Assembly: GCA_950097015.1 (NCBI GenBank) | Contig: CATNEN010000009.1 | Location: 746,501 to 810,500, forward strand | Origin: Macrostomum hystrix | Lineage: Eukaryota; Platyhelminthes; Macrostomidae | Length of the DNA stretch: 64,000 nt | Direction of reading: 5' to 3' | Part shown: one piece after another, positions 1 through 13,100 of the stretch | Layout: each line of letters opens with the position of its first letter | Position numbering within the stretch: position 1 is the first letter of the stretch | Program-made: the position numbers and the translations under genes | The notes under the pieces: generated by a model | Told to the model about the DNA's origin: nothing | Databases searched by the model: none | Seen by the model: only the letters and a program-made list of their open reading frames with translations

Positions 1-2981
1 TGGTTATAGATTAGCAATCCGTTCTATTCCTTCATTCATGGGTATAGATTAGCAATCCGTTCTATTCCTTCATTCATGGGAATAGATTAGCAATCAGTTC
101 TATTCCTTCATTCATGGGAATAGATTAGCAATCCGTTCTATTCCTTCATTAATGGGAATAGATTAGCAATCAGTTCTATTCCTTCATTCATGGGAATAGA
201 TTAGCAATCCGTTCTATTCCTTCATTCATGGTTATAGATTAGCAATCCGTTCTATTCCTTCATTCATGGTTATAGATTAGCAATCCGTTCTATTCCTTCA
301 TTCATGGGAATAGATTAGCAATCCGTTCTATTCCTTCATTCATGGGTATAGATTAGCAATCAGTTGTATTCCTTCATTCATGGTTATAGATTAGCAATCC
401 GTTCTATTCCTTCATTCATGGGTATAGATTAGCAATCAGTTCTATTCCTTCATTCATGGTTATAGATTAGCAATCCGTTCTATTCCTTCATTCATGGGAA
501 TAGATTAGCAATCCGTTCTATTCCTTCATTCATGGGTATAGATTAGCAATCAGTTGTATTCCTTCATTCATGGTTATAGATTAGCAATCCGTTCTATTCC
601 TTCATTCATGGTTATAGATTAGCAATCAGTTCTATTCCTTCATTCATGGGTATAGATTAGCAATCCGTTCTATTCCTTCATTCATGGTTATAGATTAGCA
701 ATCCGTTCTATTCCTTCATTCATGGGTATAGATTAGCAATCAGTTCTATTCCTTCATTCATGGTTATAGATTAGCAATCCGTTCTATTCCTTCATTCATG
801 GTTATAGATTAGCAATCCGTTCTATTCCTTCATTCATGGGTATAGATTAGCAATCAGTTCTATTCCTTCATTCATGGTTATAGATTAGCAATCCGTTCTA
901 TTCCTTTATTCATGGTTATAGATTAGCAATCAGTTCTATTCCTTCATTCATGGGTATAGATTAGCAATCCGTTCTATTCCTTCATTCATGGTTATAGATT
1001 AGCAATCCGTTCTATTCCTTCATTCATGGGTATAGATTAGCAATCAGTTCTATTCCTTCATTCATGGGAATAGATTAGCAATCCGTTCTATTCCTTCATT
1101 CATGGTTATAGATTAGCAATCCGTTCTATTCCTTCATTCATGGGAATAGATTAGCAATCCGTTCTATTCCTTCATTCATGGTTATAGATTAGCAATCCGT
1201 TCTATTCCTTCATTCATGGTTATAGATTAGCAATCCGTTCTATTCCTTCATTCATGGTTATAGATTAGCAATCAGTTCTATTCCTTCATTCATGGGAATA
1301 GATTAGCAATCCGTTCTATTCCTTCATTCATGGTTATAGATTAGCAATCCGTTCTATTCCTTCATTCATGGGAATAGATTAGCAATCCGTTCTATTCCTT
1401 CATTCATGGGTATAGATTAGCAATCAGTTGTATTCCTTCATTCATGGTTATAGATTAGCAATCCGTTCTATTCCTTCATTCATGGGTATAGATTAGCAAT
1501 CAGTTCTATTCCTTCATTCATGGTTATAGATTAGCAATCCGTTCTATTCCTTCATTCATGGGAATAGATTAGCAATCCGTTCTATTCCTTCATTCATGGG
1601 TATAGATTAGCAATCAGTTGTATTCCTTCATTCATGGTTATAGATTAGCAATCCGTTCTATTCCTTCATTCATGGTTATAGATTAGCAATCAGTTCTATT
1701 CCTTCATTCATGGGTATAGATTAGCAATCCGTTCTATTCCTTCATTCATGGTTATAGATTAGCAATCCGTTCTATTCCTTCATTCATGGGTATAGATTAG
1801 CAATCAGTTCTATTCCTTCATTCATGGTTATAGATTAGCAATCCGTTCTATTCCTTCATTCATGGTTATAGATTAGCAATCCGTTCTATTCCTTCATTCA
1901 TGGGTATAGATTAGCAATCAGTTCTATTCCTTCATTCATGGTTATAGATTAGCAATCCGTTCTATTCCTTTATTCATGGTTATAGATTAGCAATCAGTTC
2001 TATTCCTTCATTCATGGGTATAGATTAGCAATCCGTTCTATTCCTTCATTCATGGTTATAGATTAGCAATCAGTTGTATTCCTTCATTCATGGGAATAGA
2101 TTAGCAGTTCATTCTATTCCTTCATTCATGGTTATAGATTAGCAATCAGTTCTATTCCTTCATTCATGGTTATAGATTAGCAATCAGTTCTATTCCTTCA
2201 TTCATGGTTATAGATTAGCAATCCGTTCTATTCCTTTATTCATGGGTATAGATTAGCAATCCGTTCTATTCCTTTATTCATGGTTATAGATTAGCAATCC
2301 GTTCTATTCCTTTATTCATGGTTATAGATTAGCAATCAGTTCTATTCCTTCATTCATGGTTATAGATTAGCAATCCGTTCTATTCCTTTATTCATGGGTA
2401 TAGATTAGCAATCCGTTCTATTCCTTCATTCATGGTTATAGATTAGCAATCCGTTCTATTCCTTTATTCATGGTTATAGATTAGCAATCAGTTCTATTCC
2501 TTCATTAATGGGAATAGATTAGCAATCAGTTCTATTCCTTCATTCATGGGTATAGATTAGCAATCAGTTCTATTCCTTCATTCATGGGAATAGATTAGCA
2601 ATCCGTTCTATTCCTTCATTCATGGTTATAGATTAGCAATCCGTTCTATTCCTTCATTCATGGGAATAGATTAGCAATCCGTTCTATTCCTTCATTCATG
2701 GTTATAGATTAGCAATCCGTTCTATTCCTTCATTCATGGTTATAGATTAGCAATCCGTTCTATTCCTTCATTCATGGGTATAGATTAGCAATCAGTTCTA
2801 TTCCTTCATTCATGGGAATAGATTAGCAATCCGTTCTATTCCTTCATTCATGGTTATAGATTAGCAATCCGTTCTATTCCTTCATTCATGGGAATAGATT
2901 AGCAATCCGTTCTATTCCTTCATTCATGGGAATAGATTAGCAATCAGTTCTATTCCTTCATTCATGGGAATAGATTAGCAA
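1..2981. repeat. 38-bp minisatellite, about 78 copies
   Basis: A head-to-tail 38-bp unit with the core ATAGATTAGCAATC runs from the window edge to about 2981, so the array is probably longer than shown. Monomers differ at three main sites: GGGAATAG, GGGTATAG or GGTTATAG at the start; CCGTTC or CAGTTC in the middle; CTATT or GTATT after that. A pair of variant monomers recurs 190 bp (five units) apart near 304/494 and 1368/1558, so there is higher-order structure. No coding capacity. Confidence 0.97.
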
Positions 2982-3739
2982 AATCTGTTTGCTTTCATGC
3001 CGAGTTCCGATGCAGGCGTTGCTGAGCAGCTGTGCTCATTGTGCTCACACTCGTCCGAGTCGCCTGACTTCTGCTAAATGCGACATTCCAACCCGAGGTG
3101 CTAAGACTGTGGTCAACTGTTTGTGGTCAGAGCGGAAGCAACATAAACAGCTTTTATCAGTTTAAATTTCTAACACTTGGCTTTCCTGCCTTTGTGTTTG
3201 GCTGGCTCAGCTAGGCATTCCATATTTGGTCAAGCAGATGGCGAATGCGGGGCTGATCGCATCAAATACCGCAGGGTGGGCCGAACAGAGGCAGTGGCTC
3301 TGCAAAATCTTTTTATGGTATTCGAGACCCGCCCAGAAACTACTGAAACTATTTGTTTAGTGGTCATTGGACCCGTCCTATGAGGCTGCCGGTCTGTTTA
3401 TCTGGGATCGGGGCTGATGGCGATATATTTTATTCCGCAACTTTTGACAGCAAAGTTATGCAAATTTTTGGTCTGTATTTGGAAAGCCGGAGCCGCGGTG
3501 TTGATCAACACGACGCCTTCTGGGTCTTTAAAGTGCATCATCATACTCAAACCAAGTCTTGAATTGGACCAGCATGCATCTGCAGGAGCTGGTCCCGGGC
3601 CCTCAGGCACTGACTTTCGTTGTTAAGCAGTAAAAAATTCGCCCTGGAAAACATGCATTTTCACTGAAGTGTTTTTAATATAACAAAGTGAACGAGATGA
3701 CCTCGACCTGCAAAACATGATTGAAAGTGTTCCATGGAG
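2982..3739. other. Unassigned spacer
   Basis: Single-copy-looking sequence with only short unrelated reading frames (70 codons or fewer) on both strands. I recognise no exon, RNA gene or mobile element. Confidence 0.6.
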
Positions 3740-4270
3740 GCTCTGGTTCCTTATTCAGGTTCTAGAACTGGATTAAGGTTTTGGAAGTGTATTGAGGTTC
3801 TTGAAGTAGATTAAAGCTCTTAAAGTGGATTGAGGCTCTTGAAGTGGTTTGATAATCTTAAAGTGAGTTCAGGTTCTTGTAGTGGTTTGATAACCTTAAA
3901 GTGAACTGAGGATCCTGAAGCTAATTGAGGCTCTTAACGTGGATTGATGCTCTTGTAGTGGTTTGAAGCTCTTGAAGTGGGTTTGATAATCTTAAAGTCA
4001 GTTGAGACTCTAGAAGTAGATTGAGGCACTTGAAGTAGATTGAGGCTCTAGAAGTAGATTGAGGCTCTTGAAGTAGATTGAGGCTCTTGAAGTGGATTGA
4101 GGCTCTTGAAGTAGATTGAGGCTCTTGAAGTGGACTGAGGCTCTTGAAGTAGATTGAGGCTCTTGAAGTAGACTGAGGCTCTTGAAGTAGATTGAGGCTC
4201 TTGAAGTAGATTGAGGCTCTTGAAGTAGATTGAGGCTCTTGAAGTGGATTGAGCTGGAAGGAGGCCCTGG
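3740..4270. repeat. 19-bp minisatellite, degenerate at the left
   Basis: The unit is 19 bp, core GGCTCTTGAAGTAGATTGA. Copies are diverged from 3740 to about 4010 and nearly uniform from 4020 to 4250. A 134-codon minus-strand frame here is produced by the repeat (three units equal 19 codons) and is not taken as a gene. From 4271 to 4660 there is AT-rich unassigned sequence. Confidence 0.92.
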
Positions 4271-4660
4271 AAGTAGATTTAGGCTCTGTAGTGGATCGGT
4301 GATCGGTGATTTTGAAGCGGATCAAAGTTCACCTTTTAAGTTTAAGTCTGATATAAAAATGCAATCAGAGAAACAACTGAAAATCTTAAAATCCCTTATT
4401 TGCCCTGAAAGTTTTTATCTTGTTAGCAGTTCATGCAACGTATCATTTCTTTGATGTCCCTCCTGTTGGCAAAATTTACACCGTCACGACAGATATTTTA
4501 AAAGAGAAGCAAACAGAGCCTAGAATTTTCATTGAGAATTGTTTAAACCCACCGCTGATTCATCGAGCCGATCACCTGTTTGATACAGTCAGAGCTTGTC
4601 GACGACGCGAAATGCAACAGAGCTGAACTCTGAGGGAGGGCGAAAAATAGTGTCCGATAG

Positions 4661-5553
4661 ATGTGCAATGTGCAACAGGGGATTGTCCCCCGTAGACTAA
4701 TGTGCAACAGGGGATTTTCCCCCGTAGACTAATGTGCAACAGGGGATTGTCCCCGTAGACCACTGTGCAACAGGGGATTGTCCCCCCGTAGACCACTGTA
4801 CAACAGGAGATTGTCCCCCCATAGACTACTGTGCTACTGGAGATTGTCCCCCATAGACCACTGTACAACAGGATATTGTCCCCCCATAGACTACTGTGCT
4901 ACTGGAGATTGTCCCCCGTAGACTACTGTGCAACAGGAGATTGTCCCCCCGTAGACCACTGTACAACAGGATATTGTCCCCCCATAGACTACTGTGCTAC
5001 TGGAGATTGTCCCCCGTAGACTACTGTGCAACAGGGGATTGTCCCCCATAGACCACTGTACAACAGGATATTGTCCCCCCATAGACTACTGTGATACTGG
5101 AGATTGTCCCCCATAGACCACTGTACAACAGGAGATTGTCCCCCCGTAGACCACTGTGCAACAGGAGATTGTCCCCCATAGACTACTGTGCAACAGGAGA
5201 TTGTCCCCCATAGACTACTGTGATACTGGAGATTGTCCCCCATTGACTGCTGTGCAACAGGAGATTGCCCCTCCCTAGACTACTGTGCAACAGGAGATTG
5301 TCCCCCATAGACTGCTGTGCAACAGGAGATTGTCCCCCATAGACTGCTGTGCAACAGGAGATTGTCCCCCATTGACTGCTGTGCAACAGGAGATTGTCCC
5401 CCATTGACTGCTGTGCAACAGGAGATTGTCCCCCATAGACTGCTGTGCAACAGGAGATTGTCCCCCATTGACTACTGTGCAACAGGAGATTGTCCCCCAT
5501 AGACTACTGTGCAACAGGAGATTGTCCCCCATAGACTACTGTGCAACAGGAGA
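4661..5553. repeat. 32-bp minisatellite, about 28 copies
   Basis: Tandem copies of about 32 bp containing GCAACAGGAGATTGTCCCCC, with variants such as GTACAACAGGATATTG and a shifted number of C residues. All six frames contain repeat-derived open stretches, which are not proteins. Confidence 0.95.
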
Positions 5554-6129
5554 TTGTCTTAAGTCATGTTTGGATTGCCATGTGATTTCCCAGTGGTCAG
5601 CAGAGAGGAAGTGTTTCAAGTGAGAACAGTTTTAGCCTTCATAAGCTCGCTGTGCCTTCAGTACATATTTACTGCTTCTCAGTCAAACTGGAGTGAGCAT
5701 TCCACTCAGGTTTCAGACGCAGCTCATTCCATTTGGATTGAGCAGTTCAGCAGAAAGTCTTTGCTGACGAAAGCTATCGATTTTCCCAGTAGGGGGCCTA
5801 ATCGATCAGCTGTCAGCTTCCAAAACTCATCCGGTGATGCAGCAATTTCGCTTGTCACTGCCGATATTTGACACACGTCTGCTGGTTATTGACACAAGGG
5901 AGGGAAGCGCTGGCTCGATGGGGAGACTATTATAAAAAGAAGCCAGCCACAAACAGCAAAAAAACTCGGTGGTGCCTGGGAGCAAACCAGGACAGGCAGA
6001 TTGCTAATTACAACCTCAGCTGCTTCGCTAGCACTCGCTTTCTTACAGACTGCATTGCCTGGAGTAGCACCTGTGATACCGCATATTTGTGCCGATTATT
6101 CCTAGACTTAACACTTCGCTGCTAATCAT
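5554..6129. other. Unassigned spacer
   Basis: There is no recognisable gene. A TATAAAAAG string near 5931 looks like a TATA box, but nothing downstream supports a transcript. Confidence 0.5.
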
Positions 6130-6200
6130 GAGGTCAGTGACGGAGCTGAGAAGCGTTTGATTCTCGCACAAAAGGTCCAGGGTTCGAGTCCAATTCCGCC
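6130..6200 (+). mobile_element. tRNA-like SINE head (putative)
   Basis: About 70 bp resembles a tRNA: an A-box-like part (GACGGAGCTGAGAAGCG) and a clear B box (GGGTTCGAGTCC) at the usual spacing. The middle and B-box part (CTCGCAC.AA..., TCGA.TCC) also matches the tRNA-like segment on the minus strand at 36176-36248, so both look like heads of one SINE family. The acceptor arms do not pair well, so a functional tRNA gene is unlikely. GC-rich sequence to about 6400 may be the SINE body. Confidence 0.5.
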
Positions 6201-6774
6201 CGAACTCGGCAAGCGAGAAGAATGAGCCGCCGAGTAACGCCCCACGCGGCATTTGTTTTTCTCTCCGACTTTTTAGCCCCAGGGCCACGTGACTAACGAA
6301 TCGCTGGGGGATTTTCCAGGCTAAAATCTCACGCACGGCGCGTGATAATCTTTGAGTCAGAGTGCTGGCACAGTCCTTGGGCTCAGAAGGCACTGCCTGA
6401 GGCTCCGAAAGTTTTTTCTCTCGCTAAAGTTGCCGCCGGGTAGGGAAGCAAGGAAAATGCAAGAGAAAGTGTTGTGACTTGAATATTCAACCGGACTTGA
6501 ATGTACTCTATTAACTTATCGTTGCGCAATGCACGTCCATTTTCCTATGCGTGCGTGGGCCGGGTGTGTCACCTGCGCGTGCGACACAACGTGCTCTGTT
6601 CTTACTCCTTGCTCTCCACGTGCCATTGTCACCCCCAGCCATATTATGTTAGTATAAATATCTCGAATTTCCTTTGTACCTAGTTCGTGGCCTTTGCGCT
6701 ATCTAAAGAATTCCTGGTCTACGAGTAAAAAAGAAAGGTGTACTTTTGTGCTCAGTGCTTGATACTTTATACGG
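6201..6774. other. Unassigned spacer after SINE-like head
   Basis: A GC-rich stretch to about 6450 is followed by ordinary sequence. A 116-codon minus-strand frame (6043-6393) spans the tRNA-like segment and shows no family resemblance. No gene called. Confidence 0.5.
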
Positions 6775-8053
6775 AATCCAGACATCTCACTGCCTCCCCC
6801 GACATCTCACTGCCTCCCCCGACACTCCACTGCCTCCCCCGACATCTCACTGCCTCCCCTGACATCTCACTGCCTCCCCCGACACTCCACTGCCTCCCCC
6901 GACACTCCACTGCCTCCCCCGACACTCCACTGCCTCCCCCGACACTCCACTGCCTCCCCCGACACTCCACTGCCTCCCCCGACACTCCACTGCCTCCCCC
7001 GACACTCCACTGCCTCCCCCGACATCTCACTGCCTCCCCCGACATCTCACTGCCTCCCCGACACTTCACTGCCTGCCGCGACATCTCACTGCCTGCCGCG
7101 ACATCTCACTGCCTCCCCCGACACTCCACTGCCTCCCCCGACATCTCACTGCCTCCCCTGACATCTCACTGCCTCCCCCGACACTCCACTGCCTCCCCCG
7201 ACACTCCACTGCCTCCCCCGACACTCCACTGCCTCCCCCGACACTCCACTGCCTCCCCCGACACTCCACTGCCTCCCCCGACACTCCACTGCCTCCCCCG
7301 ACACTCCACTGCCTCCCCCGACATCTCACTGCCTCCCCCGACATCTCACTGCCTCCCCGACACTTCACTGCCTGCCGCGACATCTCACTGCCTGCCGCGA
7401 CATCTCACTGCCTCCCCCGACACTCCACTGCCTCCCCCGACACTCCACTGCCTCCCCCGACATCTCACTGCCTCCTCTGACATCTCACTGCCTCCCCGAC
7501 ACTTCACTGCCTGCCGCGACATCTCACTGCCTCCCCCGAGATCTCACTGCCTCCCCCGACACTCCACTGCCTCCCCCGACATCTCACTGCCTCCCCTGAC
7601 ATCTCACTGCCTCCCCGACACTTCACTGCCTGCCGCGACATCTCACTGCCTCCCCCGACATCTCACTGCCTCCCCCGACATCTCACTGCTTCCCCCGACA
7701 TCTCACTGCCTCCCCTGACATCTCACTGCCTCCCCTGACATCTCACTGCCTCCCCTGACATCTCACTGCTTCCCCCGACATCTCACTGCCTCCCCCGACA
7801 TCTCACTGCCTCCCCGACACTTCACTGCCTCCCCCGACATCTCACTGCCTCCCCCGACATCTGACTGCCTCCCCGACATCTCACTGCTTCCCCCGACATC
7901 TCACTGCCTCCCCTGACATCTCACTGCCTCCCCTGACATCTCACTGCTTCCCCCGACATCTCACTGCCTCCCCTGACATCTCACTGCCTCCCCCGACATC
8001 TCACTGCCTCCCCCGACATCTCACTGCCTCCCCCGACATCTCACTGCCTCCCC
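6775..8053. repeat. 20-bp minisatellite, about 64 copies
   Basis: The unit is GACATCTCACTGCCTCCCCC, with an alternative GACACTCCACTGCCTCCCCC and a one-base-shorter CCCCGACACTTC form. A block of about 300 bp (runs of the ACTCCAC form ending in CTGCCGCGAC variants) is repeated at about 6780-7090 and 7090-7390. The 326-codon plus-strand frame and the minus-strand frames are artefacts of the repeat. Confidence 0.96.
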
Positions 8054-9724
8054 TTTGATGTCCGGCGCATGTGGGGTTCCACTTTAATCCCCGCTACCTC
8101 GCTATCTCCCAATTTCCTACACGAAAATTCTGCCTGAGATTGCTGCGGCCCTGTCAGCAGAGAATGGACGAAAATAGGCCGCAGCTGAATTGGAATTGAA
8201 GCGGGACAGGAGATGGATTGGAAACCACAGGCGGAACTGCGGAAGCTGTCGTGACGAGCAAATGAGCTCAGGCAGTCTAATTCTCGTAGATTTCCGACTC
8301 AAGTGAGTTAGGAAGGCGTGCCAAATGGAATAGCCCGCAGCCCCGGCTGCTTCTGCAGCAGAAAAGTGCAAACTGCAAACCGAAAATGAAACACGCTGGG
8401 CTTGCCTGCTCCAGTGAGTTTCTTAGAAAGCCGTTGTGGACGTCTCAAAGCGATCAACGAAATCCCGCGGAGCCATGAGAGCGGCATCGATCTGGCGCTG
8501 TCAACGGGAATCTGGCTGAGATGGTCTGGGAGAGACAAGGTCCTGATAAATGGGGGCTGCTCAGATTGCAGCCAGCCATGCAACCAACTGCCAAATGCGA
8601 ACTGACGGGGCCGAGTGGCGCTGATTCCGGTTGTGAGCAGCGCAAGTAGGTCACCAGCTGAGACTCTCCGCCCCTGACTGATCGGTCTCGATCTACGGGT
8701 TTCCGTTACTGGCCATTGGGCTGAGCAAAATCAGGTAACGGATTCTTCGGGATCGGGTGAGCAGCACAGCTCAGCTTCTTTGAGCCCTTCGGCTGCGGAA
8801 AGGTGAGCAGAGACGGAAGTGGCAACCTGCGGCAGCTCCGGTGCTAAAAGATCCCTCAATGCCTAGCTGGGCCGGTTGCCGGGCAATCGGGGATGTGGGA
8901 GGCCTGGGCAGTTGAGAAGGCTTGGGAGGGAAGCCGGCCTGTTGAGCAGAGTCGTATTAATCATCACGGCCGGTAGTTGAATATTTGATAGTGCAAGCAG
9001 CTCACAGCGATATTTATTGCGCCTGCCAAAAATGGTAGCTGAGCTCAGCCGCGGCGGCTGCCACCAGGGCCGTGAAAACTAACTGCCCGGAGAGACGGCT
9101 ATAGGGAAAGGTCTGGGTGGTTGCCAGGCGGATACTAATGCGATCAACTCCGCCAGGAGACCGCTGTGCCCATCATTTAACCGGTGAAAATCTGCCCCCT
9201 GCTGTTATCTATTTGGGAGGCGCCTCTGATTGTAGCTTCAATATAACCGAAGCGAGCTCAACCATGCTCAGAGCAGCTCGCACTTCCTATAGGATTAGTT
9301 TGAGCGAGCTCGGAAATACTCAGGGCTACAGAGTAGTTTGTGGTGTCTTGGCCTGGCTGGTTTTTTAGTACCAATGTTGGACAAGTTGGCATTGCGGCTG
9401 TCAGACTGCACGCCAGGACAGGTCACTGAGAACAGGTGAGGACCGCATGATTGTTCTCACTCTCCCACTGTCAGTGGGATAATGCCAGCAAATGTTAGGG
9501 AAACACGACTAGGGCGAGACAGTCCAGAACTGGACACAACTGGCCGATGGCAGGAAGATCAGAGAGTGCAGCTGACCTCCAGCCAATCAGGGAAGCCCAG
9601 CCAGCCAATCGTCTGGCTGCATTCACAGAGCGCCGTGGATATCTGAATAGAAATGACACTGCAGGCCTCTAAAACTGACTACGAAAGACAACGAGCTGGT
9701 AGCCAGAAAAGCTGCCTAGCCAAG
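8054..9724. other. Unassigned spacer upstream of GPCR gene
   Basis: This is about 1.7 kb of moderately GC-rich sequence without a convincing exon; the longest frames are 80-90 codons, overlap on both strands and have no recognisable motif. It may hold promoter or 5' UTR for the receptor gene that starts at 10114, but no core promoter element can be assigned. Confidence 0.5.
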
Positions 9725-10113
9725 AGAGCTGTACCAGAAGAGCTGCACCAGAAGAGTTGTACCAGAAGAGCTGTATCAGAAGAGCTGCACCAGAAGAGTT
9801 GCACCAGAAGAGCTGTACCAGAAAAGCAGTATCAGAAGAGCTGTACCAGAAGAGCTGTACCAGAAGAGCTGTATCAGAAAAGCAGTATCAGAAGAGCTGT
9901 ACCAGAAGATCTGTACCAGAAGAGCTGTATCAGAAAAGCTGTACCAGAAGAGCTGTATCAGAAAAGCAGTATCAGAAGAGCTGTATCAGAAAAGCTGTAC
10001 CAGAAGAGCTGTATCAGAAAAGCTGTATCAGAAGAGCTGTACCAGAAAAGCTGTACCAGAAGAGCTGTACCAGAAAAGAAGAATCAGAAGAGCTGTACCA
10101 GAAGAGCTGTACA
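9725..10113 (+). repeat. 15-bp minisatellite abutting and in frame with GPCR start
   Basis: About 25 copies of a 15-bp unit (CAGAAGAGCTGTACC, variants with ATC or AAAGC). The array ends directly before the ATG at 10114 and stays open in the receptor frame, so the apparent reading frame extends back to 9757 with a QKSCTRRAVPEE-like peptide. I treat it as 5' UTR repeat because the peptide is repeat-derived and the GPCR N-terminus at 10114 has a normal length. Confidence 0.9.
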
Positions 10114-13100
10114 ATGGACCAGTGCACCAAGCTGCTGGATAATTCTTCGTTCTCATTCGGAACCACAGAGTTCTGCGTGTCAGATCGGGAAACCATCGAG
10201 GCGATGAAGGCCATGAGCCCCGACCAGAGCTCCAGCTTCCCGCTGCCCGTCCTCTGCATCTCCTGCCTAGTCATCGGCGCCGCCTCCAACGGTCTCGTGC
10301 TGGCAATCATCGCCACGGACAGCTCCTTCCGGACACTGACGAACGCCATCCTGGCCTCGTTCTCAGCCGCCGCCGTCATCTTCCTGCTGCTGTCCGTGCC
10401 GGTGGTTGTCGGCCGGCAGACGCACGACTCCTGGAACGGCTCGCGCTGGCTGTGCATCCTGTCCAACTACTTCGAGTTCTTCGCTAACGCCAACTTTGTG
10501 TGGCACCTGGTCATTGTGGCCATGCAGATGTAAGTTGCTCAGCCATTTTTCTGCTCAAACGAGCCCCAAACAACGCATTGAGCTCTCTACTTTGCTGCTC
10601 AAACTAACCCCAACCAACGCATTGAACTCTCTACTTTGCTGCTAAAACGAACCCTAACCAACGCATCGAAGCTATTGCATCGTTTAAGCTTTAAAGCTTG
10701 AACTCAGAGTTATTTAAAAATGCAATTAAGCAGCAGAATCTGATAGCTAGCTTAATGCTGAATGAATGGCAGAACCGTGTTCAAAGATTGACGGCAGGCC
10801 ATCAAAGGTAAATTATCAGATTAGGCTGAATTGTCGCGCAGAAATTAGCGGTGTTCGGCGAAGCGTAGTACCGGCTTTCATTCTCAGCCAGATTAGTCCA
10901 CGCGGAGCTACAGGACTGACTAATTAACCGGGGTGTGTATTTGCGGGAGTATCAGTTGAGCTCGAATAAAAAATCTTGTACTCGGTGCCACACAAGGCTT
11001 ATCATGAGCCGAAGGATGCCTAATCACAGAAGCCAGTGAGGTACATCGGCATGTAGTAGCTCTGCCAGAAGCTACTTTGCAACCCTCGCGTGTCGGGCGG
11101 CGAGGATTTGTACCCAGAACGCCTCGTCATGTCAAATTTCCTGTCTGCCGCAGCCCGATTGAAGCCTCTGATTGAAAACTGCTGTCGGCTCGCCTTGCTG
11201 ACGACGGCGGCAGCTTAAGAGAAAAACGGCCAGTAATTAAGGACATTGCGTCAGCTAGTCCCTTCTGCTCCCAGTGAGGAATCAAGATGCGAGTCCTGCA
11301 GTCTAATTATAGGTTTTGGTCGGGTCTTTTTGCTTGAAAACGGTGTTTAGAGCCAGGGGAGACTTTCCACAGGTAGGCTGCCCGGCTGCTGTCAATTTTT
11401 GCCACTTTTTTCAAGTTTTCGCAGCTAACTGTAGCCTGGAAATTGCAGGCTCACCCAATCAGTATGTCGTTATCCCTGACCATAAACTGTTGTCATTCAT
11501 TACCGACTTTCGCAAACTTCTACATGTAGGGAATAGAGTAAAATTGGCTAGCATGCAACTTCGCATCAAAAGCCTGCCAAAATCCATAAAAAAACTGCGG
11601 GAAATGTCTATGTCGCAAAGCCTGCAGGCCATGGCTCAGGATTTGTTTAGGCGCCATTCGACACACAGGCGGGCCAAAATTGATTGCATTAAATACACTC
11701 AAAGTGCTTAGTCACAATCGGCAGAAATCTAAGACTTGGCTGTGAACTAGACCAAAGGCTTCAGCTGAGCAGTCATGACCGACACGGCTTCGACAGATCC
11801 GACGAAGCTGTCCGCCCCTGTCACCGCTGGAGGCTTGACCAGCATCGGCAGCGCTGGCGGAAGCCGCAGGAGAAACCTGAGCCGCTCGCGGGCGGATTCG
11901 GTAGAGCAGCTCGAGCAGCTGGCCGGGGGTTCGAACTCGCCGGACAGCGGTGCACCTTGCCCGCTTCATCGAAGTCGGAGGTTCCAACGACTGCAGGCGA
12001 ATAAAGACGAGATAGCCGCTGTGGGCAACGTGGCTCTCGACGGGACCCTCGCGCCTTCCCGGCTGCTGAAGAAATGCCGCGAGCTCAAGCGCGCCTCGTC
12101 GGCTGGCAGAGGACTGAGCTCGGCCAAGAACTCGGACGACGACACGAGCACCTACTCGAGCATTGGGAGCCTGCCCAGCGACTTTGAGGAGATCTGCAAC
12201 AACAGCTGACTTGGCAGACTGCTGACTGACTGACCAACCCCTCCATCCCTCATAAGCCCTGATGTAACATTTTGTTCTGCTCAAATAAACCGACACACTT
12301 CTGTCTGAGCTTCCTTGTAAGCTGAAGCCGAAAATATTTCTTTTGATACCTCGAAACGTGAACATTGCTATGCACTGCTTTTAGAAGAGCTTATTTTATT
12401 TTGATTAGCTCTGCTCAGGCCAATCAGCTAAGACCAGACACTAGGGTTACAAATGCAGTCTGGCCGTACCAAATGACAAACGACAACCCGTCCCGCAGCT
12501 ACATCGTGGTGATCCATCCGCTGAAGGCGCGCTCCATCATCACGAAGAGACGCGGCACAGCGGTAATCCTGAGCACCTGGCTGTTCTCTGCCGTTCTGGC
12601 GCTGATAGCCGCCGTGTCGTCGGTGAGTGACTTAGGGCTGACATCTTCGTGTTGCGATCTGACAGACTCATCAGGCTAACAAGACATTGTGCAGAGAACT
12701 CGGTCGTTAATCCCATGCCTGTTTGATTTAATTAGCCTCCCTAATTAAGCTTATCAAATTCACTTTCGATCCGAATACGCCGAAAACAGCTCGAACCCTC
12801 GGGACTGCTCCAGACATACTCTGCCACTCCACCCACGCATTCGAATACACTTTCATTTGAGCAGACTGATTGAAGCACTCCAAGTCGCGTTTTCACCTTC
12901 TCTGTACATCTCAAATCCCACTGAACCCCTGTGCGGTCTCGCCTCGGACGCCGGCACTGCTCGAGTTACTGATCAGACCGTCCTTTCTCTGTCCAGGCCC
13001 TGAACCGCACCCTGTACTCAACCAGCGCCTCCATGTCGGACGTGCTCTGGTCCATCAACAACTGCATCGTTCGCCTGCCGGTGCCTGCAAGATTCGGTGA

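Noticed and set aside
1-2981. CRISPR-like array (regular repeat with variable positions)
   Set aside because: The units are contiguous 38-bp copies without unique spacers, and the context is an animal genome.
6130-6200. Functional tRNA gene
   Set aside because: The B box is good, but the acceptor arms do not pair and a related copy occurs at 36176-36248, so a SINE head is more likely.
6738-7718. 326-codon plus-strand frame (Pro/Thr/Ser/His repeats)
   Set aside because: It comes from the 20-bp minisatellite; variants change residues freely and the frame ends with a repeat variant.
11712-12365. 217-codon minus-strand frame
   Set aside because: It is antisense to the better supported plus-strand frame 11775-12209, which has a natural composition and an AATAAA; no poly(A) signal or motif fits the minus frame.
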